From the NCBI GenBank assembly GCA_900469475.1, contig UBXG01000005.1:248001-312000 (forward strand): DNA of 64,000 nt, in the 5' to 3' direction. A program made the position numbers and the translations under genes. Source of the stretch: Hyphomicrobiales bacterium (GTDB lineage: Bacteria; Pseudomonadota; Alphaproteobacteria; Rhizobiales; Rhizobiaceae). Below, one piece after another: positions 18,807 to 28,407 of this stretch (positions within the stretch are counted from its first letter, which is position 1; each line of letters opens with the position of its first letter). The notes beneath the pieces are model-generated. The model was not told the origin of the DNA. It did no database searches and was given only the letters and a program-made list of their open reading frames with translations.

Positions 18807-20066
18807 ATGAAAACCAATGTTCTGAAAGGCTTGCTTCTTGCATCGAGCCTGCTGACCTCGGTCAGCCTGGCGCATGCGGCCGATGTGACGCTGACGGTTG
18901 AAAGCTGGCGTAATGACGACCTGCAGATCTGGCAGGAAAAGATCATCCCGGCTTTCGAAGCGAAGAATCCGGGTATCAAGATCGTCTTCTCGCCGACGGC
19001 TCCGACCGAATACAATGCATCGCTGAACGCCAAGCTCGACGCCGGCTCTGCGGGCGACATCATCACCTGCCGTCCGTTCGATGCTTCGCTCGACCTCTTC
19101 AACAAGAAGCACCTTGCTGATCTAACGAGCCTGAAGGGCTTGGAAAATTTCTCGGCTGTCGCCAAGGCTGCATGGTCGACCGACGACGGGAAATCCACCT
19201 TCTGCGTGCCGATGGCGTCCGTCATCCACGGCTTCATCTACAATAAAGACGCCTTCGACAAGCTCGGGCTGAAAGTGCCGGCGACGCGTGACGAGTTCTT
19301 CGCCGTCCTCGACAAGATCAAGGCCGATGGCACCTATATCCCGATGGCCATGGGCACGAAGGATCTTTGGGAAGCCGCAACCATGGGCTACCAGAACATC
19401 GGCCCGAACTATTGGAAGGGCGAAGACGGCCGTAAGGCTCTGATCGCTGGCAAGGAAAAGCTGACGGACGCGCCTTGGGTCGATCCTTACAAGGAACTGG
19501 CCAAGTGGAAGCCTTACCTCGGCGACGGCTTCGAAGCTCAAGGCTACGCTGACAGTCAGAACCTCTTCACGCTCGGCAAAGCTGCGATCTATCCGGCCGG
19601 CTCCTGGGAAATTGCTCTCTTCAACACCCAGGCGCAGTTCAAGATGGGTGCATTCCCACCGCCGGTCGCCAAGGCTGGCGACACCGCCTATATCTCCGAC
19701 CATCCGGATATCGGTGTCGGCTTGAACACGAAGAGCAAGCATCAGGAAGAAGCCAAGAAGTTCTTGAGCTGGGTCGCTTCCGACGAGTTTGCCAACATCT
19801 ATGCCAACTCACTACCCGGCTTCTTCAGCCTGAACTCGCATCCGGTAAAGATGAGCGATGCACTTGCGCAGGAATTCGTCTCCTGGCGTGACAATCACAA
19901 GTCGACCGTTCGTTCTACCTATCAGATCCTGTCGCGCGGTAAGCCGAATCTGGAAAATGAAACCTGGACCGAATCCGCAAACGTGATCAACGGCACGGAT
20001 ACACCGGACGATGCTGCCAAGAAGCTCCAGAAGGGCCTCGACAGCTGGTACAAGCCCGGCAAGTAA
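18807..20066 (+). CDS. Carbohydrate ABC transporter substrate-binding protein (CUT1-type)
   Basis: 419 residues with a signal peptide (KGLLLASSLLTSVSLAHA, cleavage before ADVTLTVESW). The body is a family-1 solute-binding protein: the PAFEAKNPGIKI and GDIITCRPFDASLDLF segments, YNKDAFDKLGLKVPATRDEF and AGSWEIALFNTQ are standard. It should capture a sugar in the periplasm and hand it to the two permeases downstream. ATG 18807 has GGAGAGGGA upstream; an earlier in-frame start adds non-signal residues. A strong hairpin follows before the permease gene, which would let the binding protein be made in excess. The sugar is unknown; amino sugar is suggested by the divergent kinase. Confidence 0.88.
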   Translation: MKTNVLKGLLLASSLLTSVSLAHAADVTLTVESWRNDDLQIWQEKIIPAFEAKNPGIKIVFSPTAPTEYNASLNAKLDAGSAGDIITCRPFDASLDLFNKKHLADLTSLKGLENFSAVAKAAWSTDDGKSTFCVPMASVIHGFIYNKDAFDKLGLKVPATRDEFFAVLDKIKADGTYIPMAMGTKDLWEAATMGYQNIGPNYWKGEDGRKALIAGKEKLTDAPWVDPYKELAKWKPYLGDGFEAQGYADSQNLFTLGKAAIYPAGSWEIALFNTQAQFKMGAFPPPVAKAGDTAYISDHPDIGVGLNTKSKHQEEAKKFLSWVASDEFANIYANSLPGFFSLNSHPVKMSDALAQEFVSWRDNHKSTVRSTYQILSRGKPNLENETWTESANVINGTDTPDDAAKKLQKGLDSWYKPGK

Positions 20067-20081
20067 ATAGCTGCATCATGC

Positions 20082-20114
20082 GGGCGAGGGACCTTACGGG
20101 CTCCTCGCCCTTTT
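20082..20114 (+). terminator. Intercistronic hairpin/attenuator after the binding-protein gene
   Basis: GGGCGAGG (20082-20089) pairs with CCTCGCCC (20103-20110), extended inward, followed by TTTT. It lies inside the operon, between the binding protein and the first permease, where such hairpins usually reduce read-through and protect the upstream mRNA. Confidence 0.7.
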
Positions 20115-20265
20115 CATTGTTTGATAATCGAACCGGCGATCGCCTCGCCATTGCATTCGACACACCCGATGCTGTTTCACTTCGGCCATAAGCCGTAACT
20201 GCGGGTGGATTTGAACCTTAGAGCTGCTGCGTCGGCATGCAGCCAAGAAAAACAGGCAGAAAGCC

Positions 20266-21219
20266 ATGAGCGACGCTGCGACATCAGATGCCCTTGAGGT
20301 CATGCCGATCAGGCGCTCCAAGCGCTGGCACATCCTCGTCTTCTTATTCCCCGCCTTTGTCGTTTATACGGCGGTCATGATCTTGCCGCTGATCGAGACC
20401 TTGCGGCTGTCGCTTTACAATGTCGTCGACAATCAGTCCGTCTTCGTTGGTCTGAACAATTTCAAGGTTTTGTTCGGCGACGAACGCTGGTCGCATGATT
20501 TCTGGAACGCGCTGCGCAACAACCTGATCTTCTTCGCCATCCACATGTGCGTACAGAATCCGATCGGTGTGGCTTTGGCTGCACTCCTGTCTTTGCCGAA
20601 GCTACGTTTTGTCGCCTTCTACCGCACGGCCATCTTCCTGCCGACGCTGCTTTCCTTCGTCGTCGTCGGCTTCATCTGGAAGCTGATCCTCTCGCCGCTT
20701 TGGGGTGTTGCGCCCGAGCTTCTGAATGTCATCGGTCTGAAATCGTTCTTCGCCCCATGGCTTGGCAGGCCGAGCACGGCGCTGATTACCGTCGCGCTCA
20801 TCTCGGTCTGGCAATATGTCGGCATCCCGATGATGCTGATCTATGCGGCACTGCTCAACATCCCCGAAGAGGTCATCGAGGCGGCCGAATGCGATGGCAT
20901 CACCGGCTGGAGCCAGTTCTGGAAGATCAAGTTGCCGCTGGTATTGCCGGCGATCGGCATCATTTCGATCCTGACCTTCGTCGGCAATTTCAATGCGTTC
21001 GACCTGGTTTATACCGTGCAGGGCGCCTTGGCTGGGCCAGACGGCTCGACGGATATTCTCGGCACGCTGCTCTACCGCGTCTTCTTCGGCTTCCAGCTGC
21101 AGTTGGGCGACCGTTCGATGGGCGCGACGATTGCGACGGTGATGTTCCTGATCATCCTGGCCGGTGTGTCTTTCTATCTTTTCATCGTCCAGCGGCGCAT
21201 CCGCCGCTACCAGTTCTGA
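20266..21219 (+). CDS. Sugar ABC transporter permease (CUT1, MalF-like)
   Basis: 317 residues with six predicted membrane segments (first about residues 25-45, FLFPAFVVYTAVMILP). The cytoplasmic EAA loop, EAAECDGITGWSQFWKIKLPLVLP, confirms a binding-protein-dependent permease that docks on the ATPase. It pairs with the next gene as the two halves of the channel. Start ATG 20266 has a weak AGGCAGAAAG site. The gene follows the binding protein after a hairpin. Confidence 0.9.
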   Translation: MSDAATSDALEVMPIRRSKRWHILVFLFPAFVVYTAVMILPLIETLRLSLYNVVDNQSVFVGLNNFKVLFGDERWSHDFWNALRNNLIFFAIHMCVQNPIGVALAALLSLPKLRFVAFYRTAIFLPTLLSFVVVGFIWKLILSPLWGVAPELLNVIGLKSFFAPWLGRPSTALITVALISVWQYVGIPMMLIYAALLNIPEEVIEAAECDGITGWSQFWKIKLPLVLPAIGIISILTFVGNFNAFDLVYTVQGALAGPDGSTDILGTLLYRVFFGFQLQLGDRSMGATIATVMFLIILAGVSFYLFIVQRRIRRYQF

Positions 21220-21231
21220 GGAGGGCGACTC

Positions 21232-22071
21232 ATGTCCAAGGCACGCACTTCCCTTATCCGTACCGGCTTCGTCCATCTGGCGCTTATTGCCTATACGCTG
21301 GTTGCTATTTTTCCGGTATTCTTGACGGTCATCAACTCCTTCAAGGATCGCGCTTCGATTTTCCGCGCACCCTTGAGTGTCCCGACGCCATCCTCCTTCA
21401 GCATGATCGGCTATGACACCGTTCTGAAGCAGGGGGATTTCCTGACTTATTTCCAGAACAGCTTCGTCGTCACCATCGTCTCTATCATCCTGACATTGCT
21501 ATTCGGGGCGATGGCCGCTTTTGCGCTGTCGGAATACCGCTTCCGCGGCAATACGGTGATGGGCCTCTATCTGGCGATCGGCATCATGATCCCGATCCGT
21601 CTTGGTACGGTCGCGATCCTGCAGGGCATGGTGGCTGCCGGCCTCGTCAACACGCTGACGGCGCTGATTCTCGTCTATACGGCGCAGGGTCTGCCGCTCG
21701 CGATCTTCATCCTGTCCGAGTTCATGCGGACAGTTTCCGACGACCTGAAGAATGCCGGCCGTATCGACGGTCTCAGCGAATATGCCATCTTCGTCCGTCT
21801 CGTCCTGCCGTTAGTCCGTCCGGCTATGGCGACAGTTGCCGTCTTTACCATGATCCCGATCTGGAACGATCTGTGGTTTCCGCTGATCCTCGCACCGAGC
21901 GAGGCGACCAAGACGGTGACCCTCGGATCGCAGATTTTCATCGGCCAGTTCGTGACCAACTGGAATGCGGTGCTGGCGGCGCTGACGCTCGCCATTCTGC
22001 CGATCCTCATCCTTTACGTCATCTTTTCGCGTCAACTCATTCGCGGCATTACCTCCGGAGCAGTCAAATGA
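21232..22071 (+). CDS. Sugar ABC transporter permease (CUT1, MalG-like)
   Basis: 279 residues, six membrane segments, with a C-terminal half EAA-like loop (KNAGRIDGLSEYAIFVRLVLPLVRP). GGAGGGCGACTC precedes the ATG and the gap from the first permease is 12 bases, so the two are translated from one message. It completes the membrane channel. Its stop overlaps the start of the oxidoreductase gene (ATGA), so sugar oxidation and uptake are tightly linked. Confidence 0.9.
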   Translation: MSKARTSLIRTGFVHLALIAYTLVAIFPVFLTVINSFKDRASIFRAPLSVPTPSSFSMIGYDTVLKQGDFLTYFQNSFVVTIVSIILTLLFGAMAAFALSEYRFRGNTVMGLYLAIGIMIPIRLGTVAILQGMVAAGLVNTLTALILVYTAQGLPLAIFILSEFMRTVSDDLKNAGRIDGLSEYAIFVRLVLPLVRPAMATVAVFTMIPIWNDLWFPLILAPSEATKTVTLGSQIFIGQFVTNWNAVLAALTLAILPILILYVIFSRQLIRGITSGAVK

Positions 22072-23132
22072 GCTCATCCGAAAAGCCGATCCGCGTTCTC
22101 GTCGCCGGCCTTGGCAATATGGGCCGCAGTCATGCGCTAGCCTATCACAACAATCCGGGTTTCGAGATCGTCGGCCTCGTCAATCGCTCCAGGCCGGAGC
22201 TGCCTGAGGAACTGCTCGGCTATACGATCCATGCGGATTTCGAGGTGGCATTGAGGGAGCTGAAGCCGGATCTATGCTCCATCAATACCTATTCCGACAG
22301 CCATGCTGATTTCGCCGTCATGGCTTTTGAGGCGGGTTGCCATGTCTTTGTCGAGAAGCCGCTGGCAACTACGGTGGAGGATGCCGAGCGCGTTGTCGCC
22401 GCTGCCAAGAAGGCCGGCAAGAAGCTGGCGATCGGCTATATCCTCCGCCACCATCCCTCGTGGATGCGGCTGATCGCCGAGGCACGCAAGCTCGGCGGTC
22501 CCTATGTGTTCCGCATGAACCTCAATCAGCAATCGAGCGGCCCGACCTGGGAGACGCACAAGGCGCTGATGCGCACGACCTCGCCGATCGTCGATTGTGG
22601 TGTGCATTATGTCGACGTCATGTGTCAGATCACCGGCGCCAAGCCTGTCGAGGTGCGCGGCATGGGCCTGCGGCTGTCGCAGGAGGTGAAGCCCGACATG
22701 TATAATTATGGGCATCTGCAGGTGATCTTCGAGGATGGCTCGGTCGGCTGGTACGAGGCCGGCTGGGGGCCGATGATTTCGGAAACGGCCTTCTTCGTGA
22801 AGGACGTAATGTCGCCGAACGGCTCGGTTTCGATCGTCATGGATCAGAACGCCAAGTCCGACGATATCGACATGCATACGAAGACGTCGGTCATCCGGCT
22901 CCATAGCGCCGAGACAGGGCCGAACGGCCAATTCATCCGGCCGGATCAGGATCTTCATATGGATGGTGAGCCAGGTCATCAGGAGCTCTGCGACTTCGAG
23001 CAGGCCTTCATGCTGAAAGCCATCCGCGAGGATCTCGACCTCAATCGCCATATGGCAGATGCCGTTCAATCGCTGCGCATATGCCTCGCCGCCGATGAGA
23101 GCGTGCGCACCGGCAAGCCTGTTTATCTATAA
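22068..23132 (+). CDS. Gfo/Idh/MocA family oxidoreductase
   Basis: 354 residues. An N-terminal Rossmann fold (VLVAGLGNMGRSHALAY, about 9-25) is followed by HVFVEKPLATT, whose EKP is the family's catalytic/cofactor motif, and a C-terminal alpha/beta substrate domain with the DCGVHYVDVM segment (conserved D and H). These enzymes oxidise or epimerise sugars and inositols with NAD(P). ATG 22068 overlaps the permease stop by four bases. Placement between permease and ATPase says it works on the imported sugar or its derivative. Confidence 0.88.
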   Translation: MSSSEKPIRVLVAGLGNMGRSHALAYHNNPGFEIVGLVNRSRPELPEELLGYTIHADFEVALRELKPDLCSINTYSDSHADFAVMAFEAGCHVFVEKPLATTVEDAERVVAAAKKAGKKLAIGYILRHHPSWMRLIAEARKLGGPYVFRMNLNQQSSGPTWETHKALMRTTSPIVDCGVHYVDVMCQITGAKPVEVRGMGLRLSQEVKPDMYNYGHLQVIFEDGSVGWYEAGWGPMISETAFFVKDVMSPNGSVSIVMDQNAKSDDIDMHTKTSVIRLHSAETGPNGQFIRPDQDLHMDGEPGHQELCDFEQAFMLKAIREDLDLNRHMADAVQSLRICLAADESVRTGKPVYL

Positions 23133-23144
23133 GGACAAGAGACT

Positions 23145-24149
23145 GTGGGATCGCTTCAACTGAAATCCATCCGCAAGGCCTATGGTACGCATGATGTGCT
23201 GAAGGGCATCGACCTCGAGGTGAAGGATGGTGAGTTCGTCATCTTCGTCGGGCCCTCAGGCTGTGGCAAGTCGACCCTTCTGCGCAGCATCGCCGGCCTC
23301 GAGGACGTGACTTCCGGCGCCGTGCTGATCAACGGCCAGGATGTGACGGTCACGCCGCCTGCCAAGCGCGGCATCTCGATGGTGTTCCAGTCCTATGCTC
23401 TCTATCCGCATCTGACCGTCAAGGACAATATGGGCTTGGGTCTCAAACAGGCCGGCACTGCGAAGGCCGAGATCGACAGCCGGGTCGAGAAGGCGTCGGG
23501 CATGCTGTCGCTTGCGCCTTATCTCGCCCGCCGCCCAGCCGAGCTTTCCGGCGGTCAGCGCCAGCGCGTCGCCATTGGCCGCGCCATCGTTCGCGAGCCG
23601 GAACTCTTCCTGTTCGACGAGCCGCTGTCGAATCTCGATGCCGCGCTGCGCGTGCAAACGCGTCTGGAGATCGCCCGGTTGCATCGCAGTCTCAAGGCGA
23701 CGATGATCTACGTTACCCACGATCAGGTCGAAGCGATGACGCTTGCCGACAAGATCGTCGTGCTCAATGCCGGTGCGATCGAGCAGATCGGTTCACCGAT
23801 GGAGCTCTACAATCGTCCGGCCAACACTTTCGTGGCCGGCTTCATCGGCTCGCCGCAGATGAATTTCATCCCGGCCGAGCGCCTCGGCCAAAGCGGCGCC
23901 AAGACCATCGGCATTCGCCCCGAACATATCACGCTGTCGCGCGATCAGGGCACATGGGCGGCCAAGGTCATCCATGTCGAGCATCTCGGTGCCGATACGA
24001 TCATCTATCTCGAATCCGAGACCACCGGCCTTCTCACTGCGCGTCTCTTCGGGGAGCATCAATACGAGCCGGACGAGATGGTTTATGCAACGCCCGATGC
24101 GAACCAGATGCATCGTTTCGATGCGAACGATAAGGCAATCCGGGCGTAA
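23145..24149 (+). CDS. Sugar ABC transporter ATP-binding protein (MalK/UgpC type)
   Basis: 334 residues starting at GTG 23145 (AAGGACAAGA upstream). Walker [10 protein letters not shown] (about 38), the Q-loop in [11 protein letters not shown], signature [10 protein letters not shown] (about 135), Walker B LFLFDEP and the H-loop THDQVEA are all intact. A C-terminal TOBE/MalK-type regulatory domain (from about 235; IGIRPEHI) marks it as a CUT1 ATPase. It powers the importer encoded just upstream and closes the operon. Confidence 0.92.
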   Translation: MGSLQLKSIRKAYGTHDVLKGIDLEVKDGEFVIFVGPSGCGKSTLLRSIAGLEDVTSGAVLINGQDVTVTPPAKRGISMVFQSYALYPHLTVKDNMGLGLKQAGTAKAEIDSRVEKASGMLSLAPYLARRPAELSGGQRQRVAIGRAIVREPELFLFDEPLSNLDAALRVQTRLEIARLHRSLKATMIYVTHDQVEAMTLADKIVVLNAGAIEQIGSPMELYNRPANTFVAGFIGSPQMNFIPAERLGQSGAKTIGIRPEHITLSRDQGTWAAKVIHVEHLGADTIIYLESETTGLLTARLFGEHQYEPDEMVYATPDANQMHRFDANDKAIRA

Positions 24150-24215
24150 ATGGCCCCGCCGAGACGAAGCCATAGGTTCCGTCTCTGCTGTATCTTTGCC
24201 GCTTGAGTTGCATCG

Positions 24216-24821
24216 TCATTCGCCTTGCGGTCGCGAAGGATCGCCCGCTGTCAGAGCAGCCCGCTCAATGACTTCGGCTATGTGAACGGAAAGGGCGGGG
24301 TCGGAGACGGCGCGAGCAAGCGTCAGGCCACCGCTCAGCGTAGCGAGAAGAACGATGGCACGATCCTCTGCCGTTGCTTCACCAGAGCTTGTGCTTTCCG
24401 GCAGGCCGGCGGCGACATCGGTGATGAGTTTTTTCAATTCCACCGTATAGACGCGGCGTGTTTCCTCATCGGCACGCATGACATCGGGGGAAAGGCTTGG
24501 CAGCGTGCAGCTATCACCGAGATCGCAAGTCCGCTTGTAGCCGAGGTAAAAGCTGGCAAGCGCCTTCAGCCAGTCTTTCGGCTGGTTTTCCCTGAGCGCC
24601 AGGATTCCTTGACGGAGCTCTTGCAAGCCTTCCACGACGGCTGTGCGAAACGCTTCGCTCTTGGACTTGAAGTGTCCATAGAAGGCGCCGTTGGTAACGC
24701 CGGCCGCTTTCGTCAGCGCATCGATGCCCGCGCCGCCATAGCCTTCCTTGCGAAATACCTGCCCCGCGGCCGCGACGACACGGGTTCGGGTTTCTTCCTT
24801 GTGTTCGGCGCTATAGCGCAT
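24216..24821 (-). CDS. TetR family transcriptional repressor
   Basis: 201 residues: N-terminal TetR HTH (about 10-55; FRKEGYGGAGIDALTKAAGVTNGAFYGHF, shown here by its core GVTNGAFYGHF) and a helical ligand domain with a Cys pair (CDLGDSC). It resembles AcrR/NemR-like repressors. ATG 24821 was chosen for the GGAGGCGGCA just upstream. It is divergent from a tautomerase gene, and the gap carries two 19-bp direct repeats over the tautomerase promoter, so it likely represses that gene and itself until a reactive small molecule binds. Confidence 0.85.
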   Translation of the reverse strand: MRYSAEHKEETRTRVVAAAGQVFRKEGYGGAGIDALTKAAGVTNGAFYGHFKSKSEAFRTAVVEGLQELRQGILALRENQPKDWLKALASFYLGYKRTCDLGDSCTLPSLSPDVMRADEETRRVYTVELKKLITDVAAGLPESTSSGEATAEDRAIVLLATLSGGLTLARAVSDPALSVHIAEVIERAALTAGDPSRPQGE

Positions 24822-24852
24822 TGCCGCCTCCATTGAGAGTGATCTCTCTTTA

Positions 24853-24907
24853 TTGCTTGCATAGAGAGAGATCGGTATGTATCGTTAAAGAGTGATCGGT
24901 ATATATC
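24853..24907 (+). promoter_or_regulatory. Promoter with two 19-bp direct-repeat TetR operators
   Basis: AGAGAGATCGGTATGTATC (24865-24883) and AGAGTGATCGGTATATATC (24889-24907) agree at 17 of 19 bases with a 24-base period. The first overlaps the -10 (TATGTA, 24876-24881) of a promoter whose -35 is TTGCTT (24853-24858) with a 17-base spacer. A related dyad, GAGAGTGATCTCTC, lies at 24835-24848 near the TetR start. Binding by the divergent TetR protein is inferred. Confidence 0.65.
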
Positions 24908-24942
24908 AATTGCCGCCACGGGTCCAACAAGGAGATGTTCCA

Positions 24943-25389
24943 ATGCCCATTACACTCACCGTATCCGAAGGGCTGCTTTCATCCGAAGCGCAGGCAAGAG
25001 CTTTTGCCGGATTGACGGATGCAGTCCTAGATGTTGCCGGCTTGACCGGGAATGAATTCATGACGGCCAATGTCATCGGCTCGATCAATGTGCTCCCGGC
25101 CGAACACGTACTGGCGGCCGGAAAGCCCGTTGCTGCGGCCTTCATCGAACTCAAACTGCCCGAAATCGCACTCGCGACCGCCGAAGCCAAGCGTGCCTTC
25201 ATTGCAAGGGCGACCGATGTCGTCGAGCGGGCGGCCGAAGGACGGGTCAAGCGTGAGCATATCTGGTCGAATATAGTCTATGCGCCTGAAGGTGCTTGGG
25301 GCATCGCGGGGCAAAGCTACAGCAATGCCGATCTTATCGCTGCGATTGCAGGCGCCGCAGTGCCCGAGGTCGAAACTCGTCGCGCTTGA
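24943..25389 (+). CDS. Tautomerase family protein (4-oxalocrotonate tautomerase-like)
   Basis: 148 residues beginning MPITLTV, which gives the catalytic Pro1 once the initiator Met is removed. ATG 24943 is preceded by AAGGAG at good distance; the frame upstream runs through the operators. The length suggests a fused double OCT-like subunit rather than the 60-residue single form. It may detoxify or isomerise an enol/aldehyde compound. The divergent TetR repressor probably controls it. Confidence 0.75.
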   Translation: MPITLTVSEGLLSSEAQARAFAGLTDAVLDVAGLTGNEFMTANVIGSINVLPAEHVLAAGKPVAAAFIELKLPEIALATAEAKRAFIARATDVVERAAEGRVKREHIWSNIVYAPEGAWGIAGQSYSNADLIAAIAGAAVPEVETRRA

Positions 25390-25457
25390 GATGGGGTAGT
25401 TGGCATCAATACGGGCGGCCGCGTGGGCCGTTCGTTCGACAACAAGGAAGGCAGGAA

Positions 25458-25853
25458 ATGCAACTCGCCAATTATCTGTTTTTTACGACGCATTGCGATG
25501 AAGCCCTCGCTTTCTATACGGCCTGCGGGCTGGGCCAAGTGACGCTGTTGATCCGTCACAGTACGGATGGGATACCGCCTACAAACGAAGCGATGCGGGG
25601 CAGGATAATGCACGCTCGCTTTGAGGGACCAGGCATCTTGTTCTTCGCCTCTGACAATCATGATGCTGAGCCGATGCGAGGCTCCGCTCATATGCTCATG
25701 GTGGATGATCGAGAGAGTACCGACAGGATTTTTGCCCGATTGGCAGAAGGCGGCAACGTGACGACACCACTCGCCGTGCAGCCATGGGGTAGCTATTACG
25801 GCAAGCTGACGGATCGGTTCGGCGTGCAATGGATGGTGGACTGCCTGCAGTAG
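25458..25853 (+). CDS. PhnB-like VOC-fold protein
   Basis: 131 residues. The start QLANYLFFTTHCDEALAFYTACGL is the usual first beta-alpha-beta unit of PhnB/glyoxalase-superfamily proteins, and the end (WGSYYGKLTDRFGVQWMVD) is the diagnostic PhnB C-terminus. Members of this family often lack full metal sites and have unknown or fosfomycin-resistance-like folds. AAGGCAGGAA precedes ATG 25458. It lies 68 bases after the tautomerase and may be on the same TetR-controlled message. Confidence 0.75.
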   Translation: MQLANYLFFTTHCDEALAFYTACGLGQVTLLIRHSTDGIPPTNEAMRGRIMHARFEGPGILFFASDNHDAEPMRGSAHMLMVDDRESTDRIFARLAEGGNVTTPLAVQPWGSYYGKLTDRFGVQWMVDCLQ

Positions 25854-25972
25854 GCGCCAACTGATCACGCGTGAGAGATTATCATTATTAGTCCGGTCGT
25901 CCGGATGAATTCACATGACTGTTATGAGACCTGGCTATCAAGGGTTCAGTCTACTCCAACAGCGAGAGCATC

Positions 25973-26659
25973 ATGACGAGCGCAGCAACGACTTATGCAA
26001 CCTGGCACAAGGAACCGCAGGGTGACGTCGCAATGGCAGAATCGCATAGCCCCTATTGGCGGCACTTCATCGAGACGGTGCCGGAGCGGGATTTCTCCTC
26101 GAAGACCGTCCTGGATTTCGGCTGCAACCGGGGCGGCTTTCTGCGGCTGCTTTATGCCATGCGGCCGTTCCGACGCGGTATCGGCATCGATATCGCTTCG
26201 GAGTCGGTGGCCGCTGCCGTCGAAGCCGCGGGCAACATGCCGCTCCAGTTTCATGTCACGACCGACCTGGCGCCCTTTGCCGACAGCTTCGACGTGGCCT
26301 TCAGCTATGAGGTGATCTATCTGCTGCCGCAGCTGAAAGAGCATGCCGAAGGGATGTTCCGGGCCATGCGCAATGGGGGCGTCTACTACGCGGTGACCGG
26401 TTGCCACAACGAAATGCCGCTCTGGCCGAAGTGGCTAGAGCTGATCGGCAACAATAGCAATGCGCCCATGCAGGATCGTTCGCCGCAGGACTATATCGAG
26501 GCCTTCACGGCGGCAGGCTTCGATGTTTCCGTCAGGCGCTTCGGCTATGATGGTTTTGTGCGTGCCACCAAGGATCGGAAATATTATCCAAGCATTCTCG
26601 ATGCACTGAGCTACCCTGCCGAATACAAGCTGCTGTTCCGGTTGGAGAAGCGTATCTGA
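25973..26659 (+). CDS. Class I SAM-dependent methyltransferase
   Basis: 228 residues. The SAM site is clear: VLDFGCNRGGFLRLLYAM (motif I, about residue 45) and GIGIDIASESV (acidic motif II), with FDVAFSYEVIYLL as motif IV. The target is unknown; the pattern is that of small-molecule methyltransferases. The next gene, a GntR regulator, starts one base after its stop, so they are co-transcribed and the regulator may respond to the methyltransferase's substrate or pathway. Confidence 0.75.
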   Translation: MTSAATTYATWHKEPQGDVAMAESHSPYWRHFIETVPERDFSSKTVLDFGCNRGGFLRLLYAMRPFRRGIGIDIASESVAAAVEAAGNMPLQFHVTTDLAPFADSFDVAFSYEVIYLLPQLKEHAEGMFRAMRNGGVYYAVTGCHNEMPLWPKWLELIGNNSNAPMQDRSPQDYIEAFTAAGFDVSVRRFGYDGFVRATKDRKYYPSILDALSYPAEYKLLFRLEKRI

Positions 26660-26660
26660 T

Positions 26661-27389
26661 ATGGAGACGATCGACCGAAAGGGCGGCAGCGCGCTCTGGC
26701 ATCAGATCGGCGAGATCCTGGCGGCTGATATTGCCGCCGGGACTTTTGCCCCGGGGACGAAATTGCCGGCCGAGCCGGAGCTGATGCAGCGTTTCGGCGT
26801 CAGCCGTTTTACCGTACGCCAGGCACTGGGGCACTTGGAGCAGCGTGGGTTGGTTCGCGCCGAGCAGGGGCGAGGGACTTTCGTTCATAGGGGCGTGCTC
26901 GACTATACGCTGTCGAAACGCACCCGCTTCCACAAAAATTTGATCGAGCAAGGTTTCGAACCGGGCGGCGAGCTGCTTGTTCACGAGATCGTGCCGGCGA
27001 CTGAACGCGTCGCGGCCTATCTGAAGATCACAATCGGCGCGCCGGTCATCTATCGTCGCGGCGTCATGACGGCCGACGGCATTCCGGTGGAATTGGGCAA
27101 CTCCTATTATCCGGCCGAACGTTTTCCCGATTTCGATCATGCTAGATTGCGGTATCCGACAATCTCGGCGGCGCTCGCCAGCTATGGCGTCACCGACTAT
27201 GAGCGCTTGTCGACGGAGATCGAGGCGCGTATGCCGACGGCCGACGAGGCGCGGATCCTGCGCCAGCCGAAATCCGCGCCGCTGCTGGTGACGCGCAAGG
27301 TGGATGCGGATACCGACGGAGTGCCGATCACCTATTCGGAATCGGTCTGGCCGGCCGAGCGCACCACATTCAATCTCGATCTGCGATGA
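26661..27389 (+). CDS. GntR family regulator with UTRA domain
   Basis: 242 residues: winged HTH (about 10-75; GTKLPAEPELMQRFGVSRFTVRQAL, GRGTFV) and UTRA domain (about 95-240; GAPVIYRRGVM, VPITYSESVWPAERTTF). It belongs to the HutC/PhnF branch. It begins one base after the methyltransferase stop. Neighbouring genes do not point to one ligand, and no clear palindromic operator was found upstream. Confidence 0.82.
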   Translation: METIDRKGGSALWHQIGEILAADIAAGTFAPGTKLPAEPELMQRFGVSRFTVRQALGHLEQRGLVRAEQGRGTFVHRGVLDYTLSKRTRFHKNLIEQGFEPGGELLVHEIVPATERVAAYLKITIGAPVIYRRGVMTADGIPVELGNSYYPAERFPDFDHARLRYPTISAALASYGVTDYERLSTEIEARMPTADEARILRQPKSAPLLVTRKVDADTDGVPITYSESVWPAERTTFNLDLR

Positions 27390-27428
27390 GAGTGCCGGGG
27401 AACCCTTTAGGCTCTCCGCGAGCTTGAA

Positions 27429-27779
27429 CTAGCGGTGGGACAGGATATTGACGACCTTGCCGAACGGGTCGCGGACATAGAAGCGGCGGACACCCCATGG
27501 CTCGTCCGTGAGATCATACAATATGCCGAAGCCCATGGAGGTGGCGCGCTGATAGAGCGTGTCGACATCGTCGACTTCGATGGAAAGGTCGGGGACGAGC
27601 GTTCCCGAACCGCCTTCGCTGGCGACGCTGATCTGCGGCACTGTTGCCGCTTCGGAGGCGAAGGTCAGGATCCAGCCGTGATCCATGACGATGTCGAGGC
27701 CGAGCAGGTCATGATAGAAAAGACGAGCCGTGTCTGGATCGGCTGCCGGCAGGTTCGGGATGATGCGTAGGACGGTCAC
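27429..27779 (-). CDS. VOC family (glyoxalase/bleomycin-resistance fold) protein
   Basis: 116 residues with two beta-alpha-beta modules: IPNLPAADPDTARLFYHDLLGLDIV and the C-terminal DEPWGVRRFYVRDPFGKVVNIL, whose 'RRFYVRDPFGxxVNIL' end is typical of VOC proteins. Possible metal ligands are present but the function is open. It uses a GTG start at 27779 with GGGAGGAAG just upstream. It lies downstream of ribH on the same strand. Confidence 0.75.
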   Translation of the reverse strand: MTVLRIIPNLPAADPDTARLFYHDLLGLDIVMDHGWILTFASEAATVPQISVASEGGSGTLVPDLSIEVDDVDTLYQRATSMGFGILYDLTDEPWGVRRFYVRDPFGKVVNILSHR

Positions 27780-27838
27780 TGACTTCCTCCCTGGTGGACA
27801 TGGAGGCGGGCAGATGCCGCGCCTCCACCATGCTAAGC

Positions 27839-28327
<489 letters not shown>

Positions 28328-28407
28328 TCAAGGGTTGTTGTCAAATATCCCTTGGGCGAACACGCAACATCGCAGCACCCCTCGCGCGGAGGAGGTACGA
28401 TCCTGCT

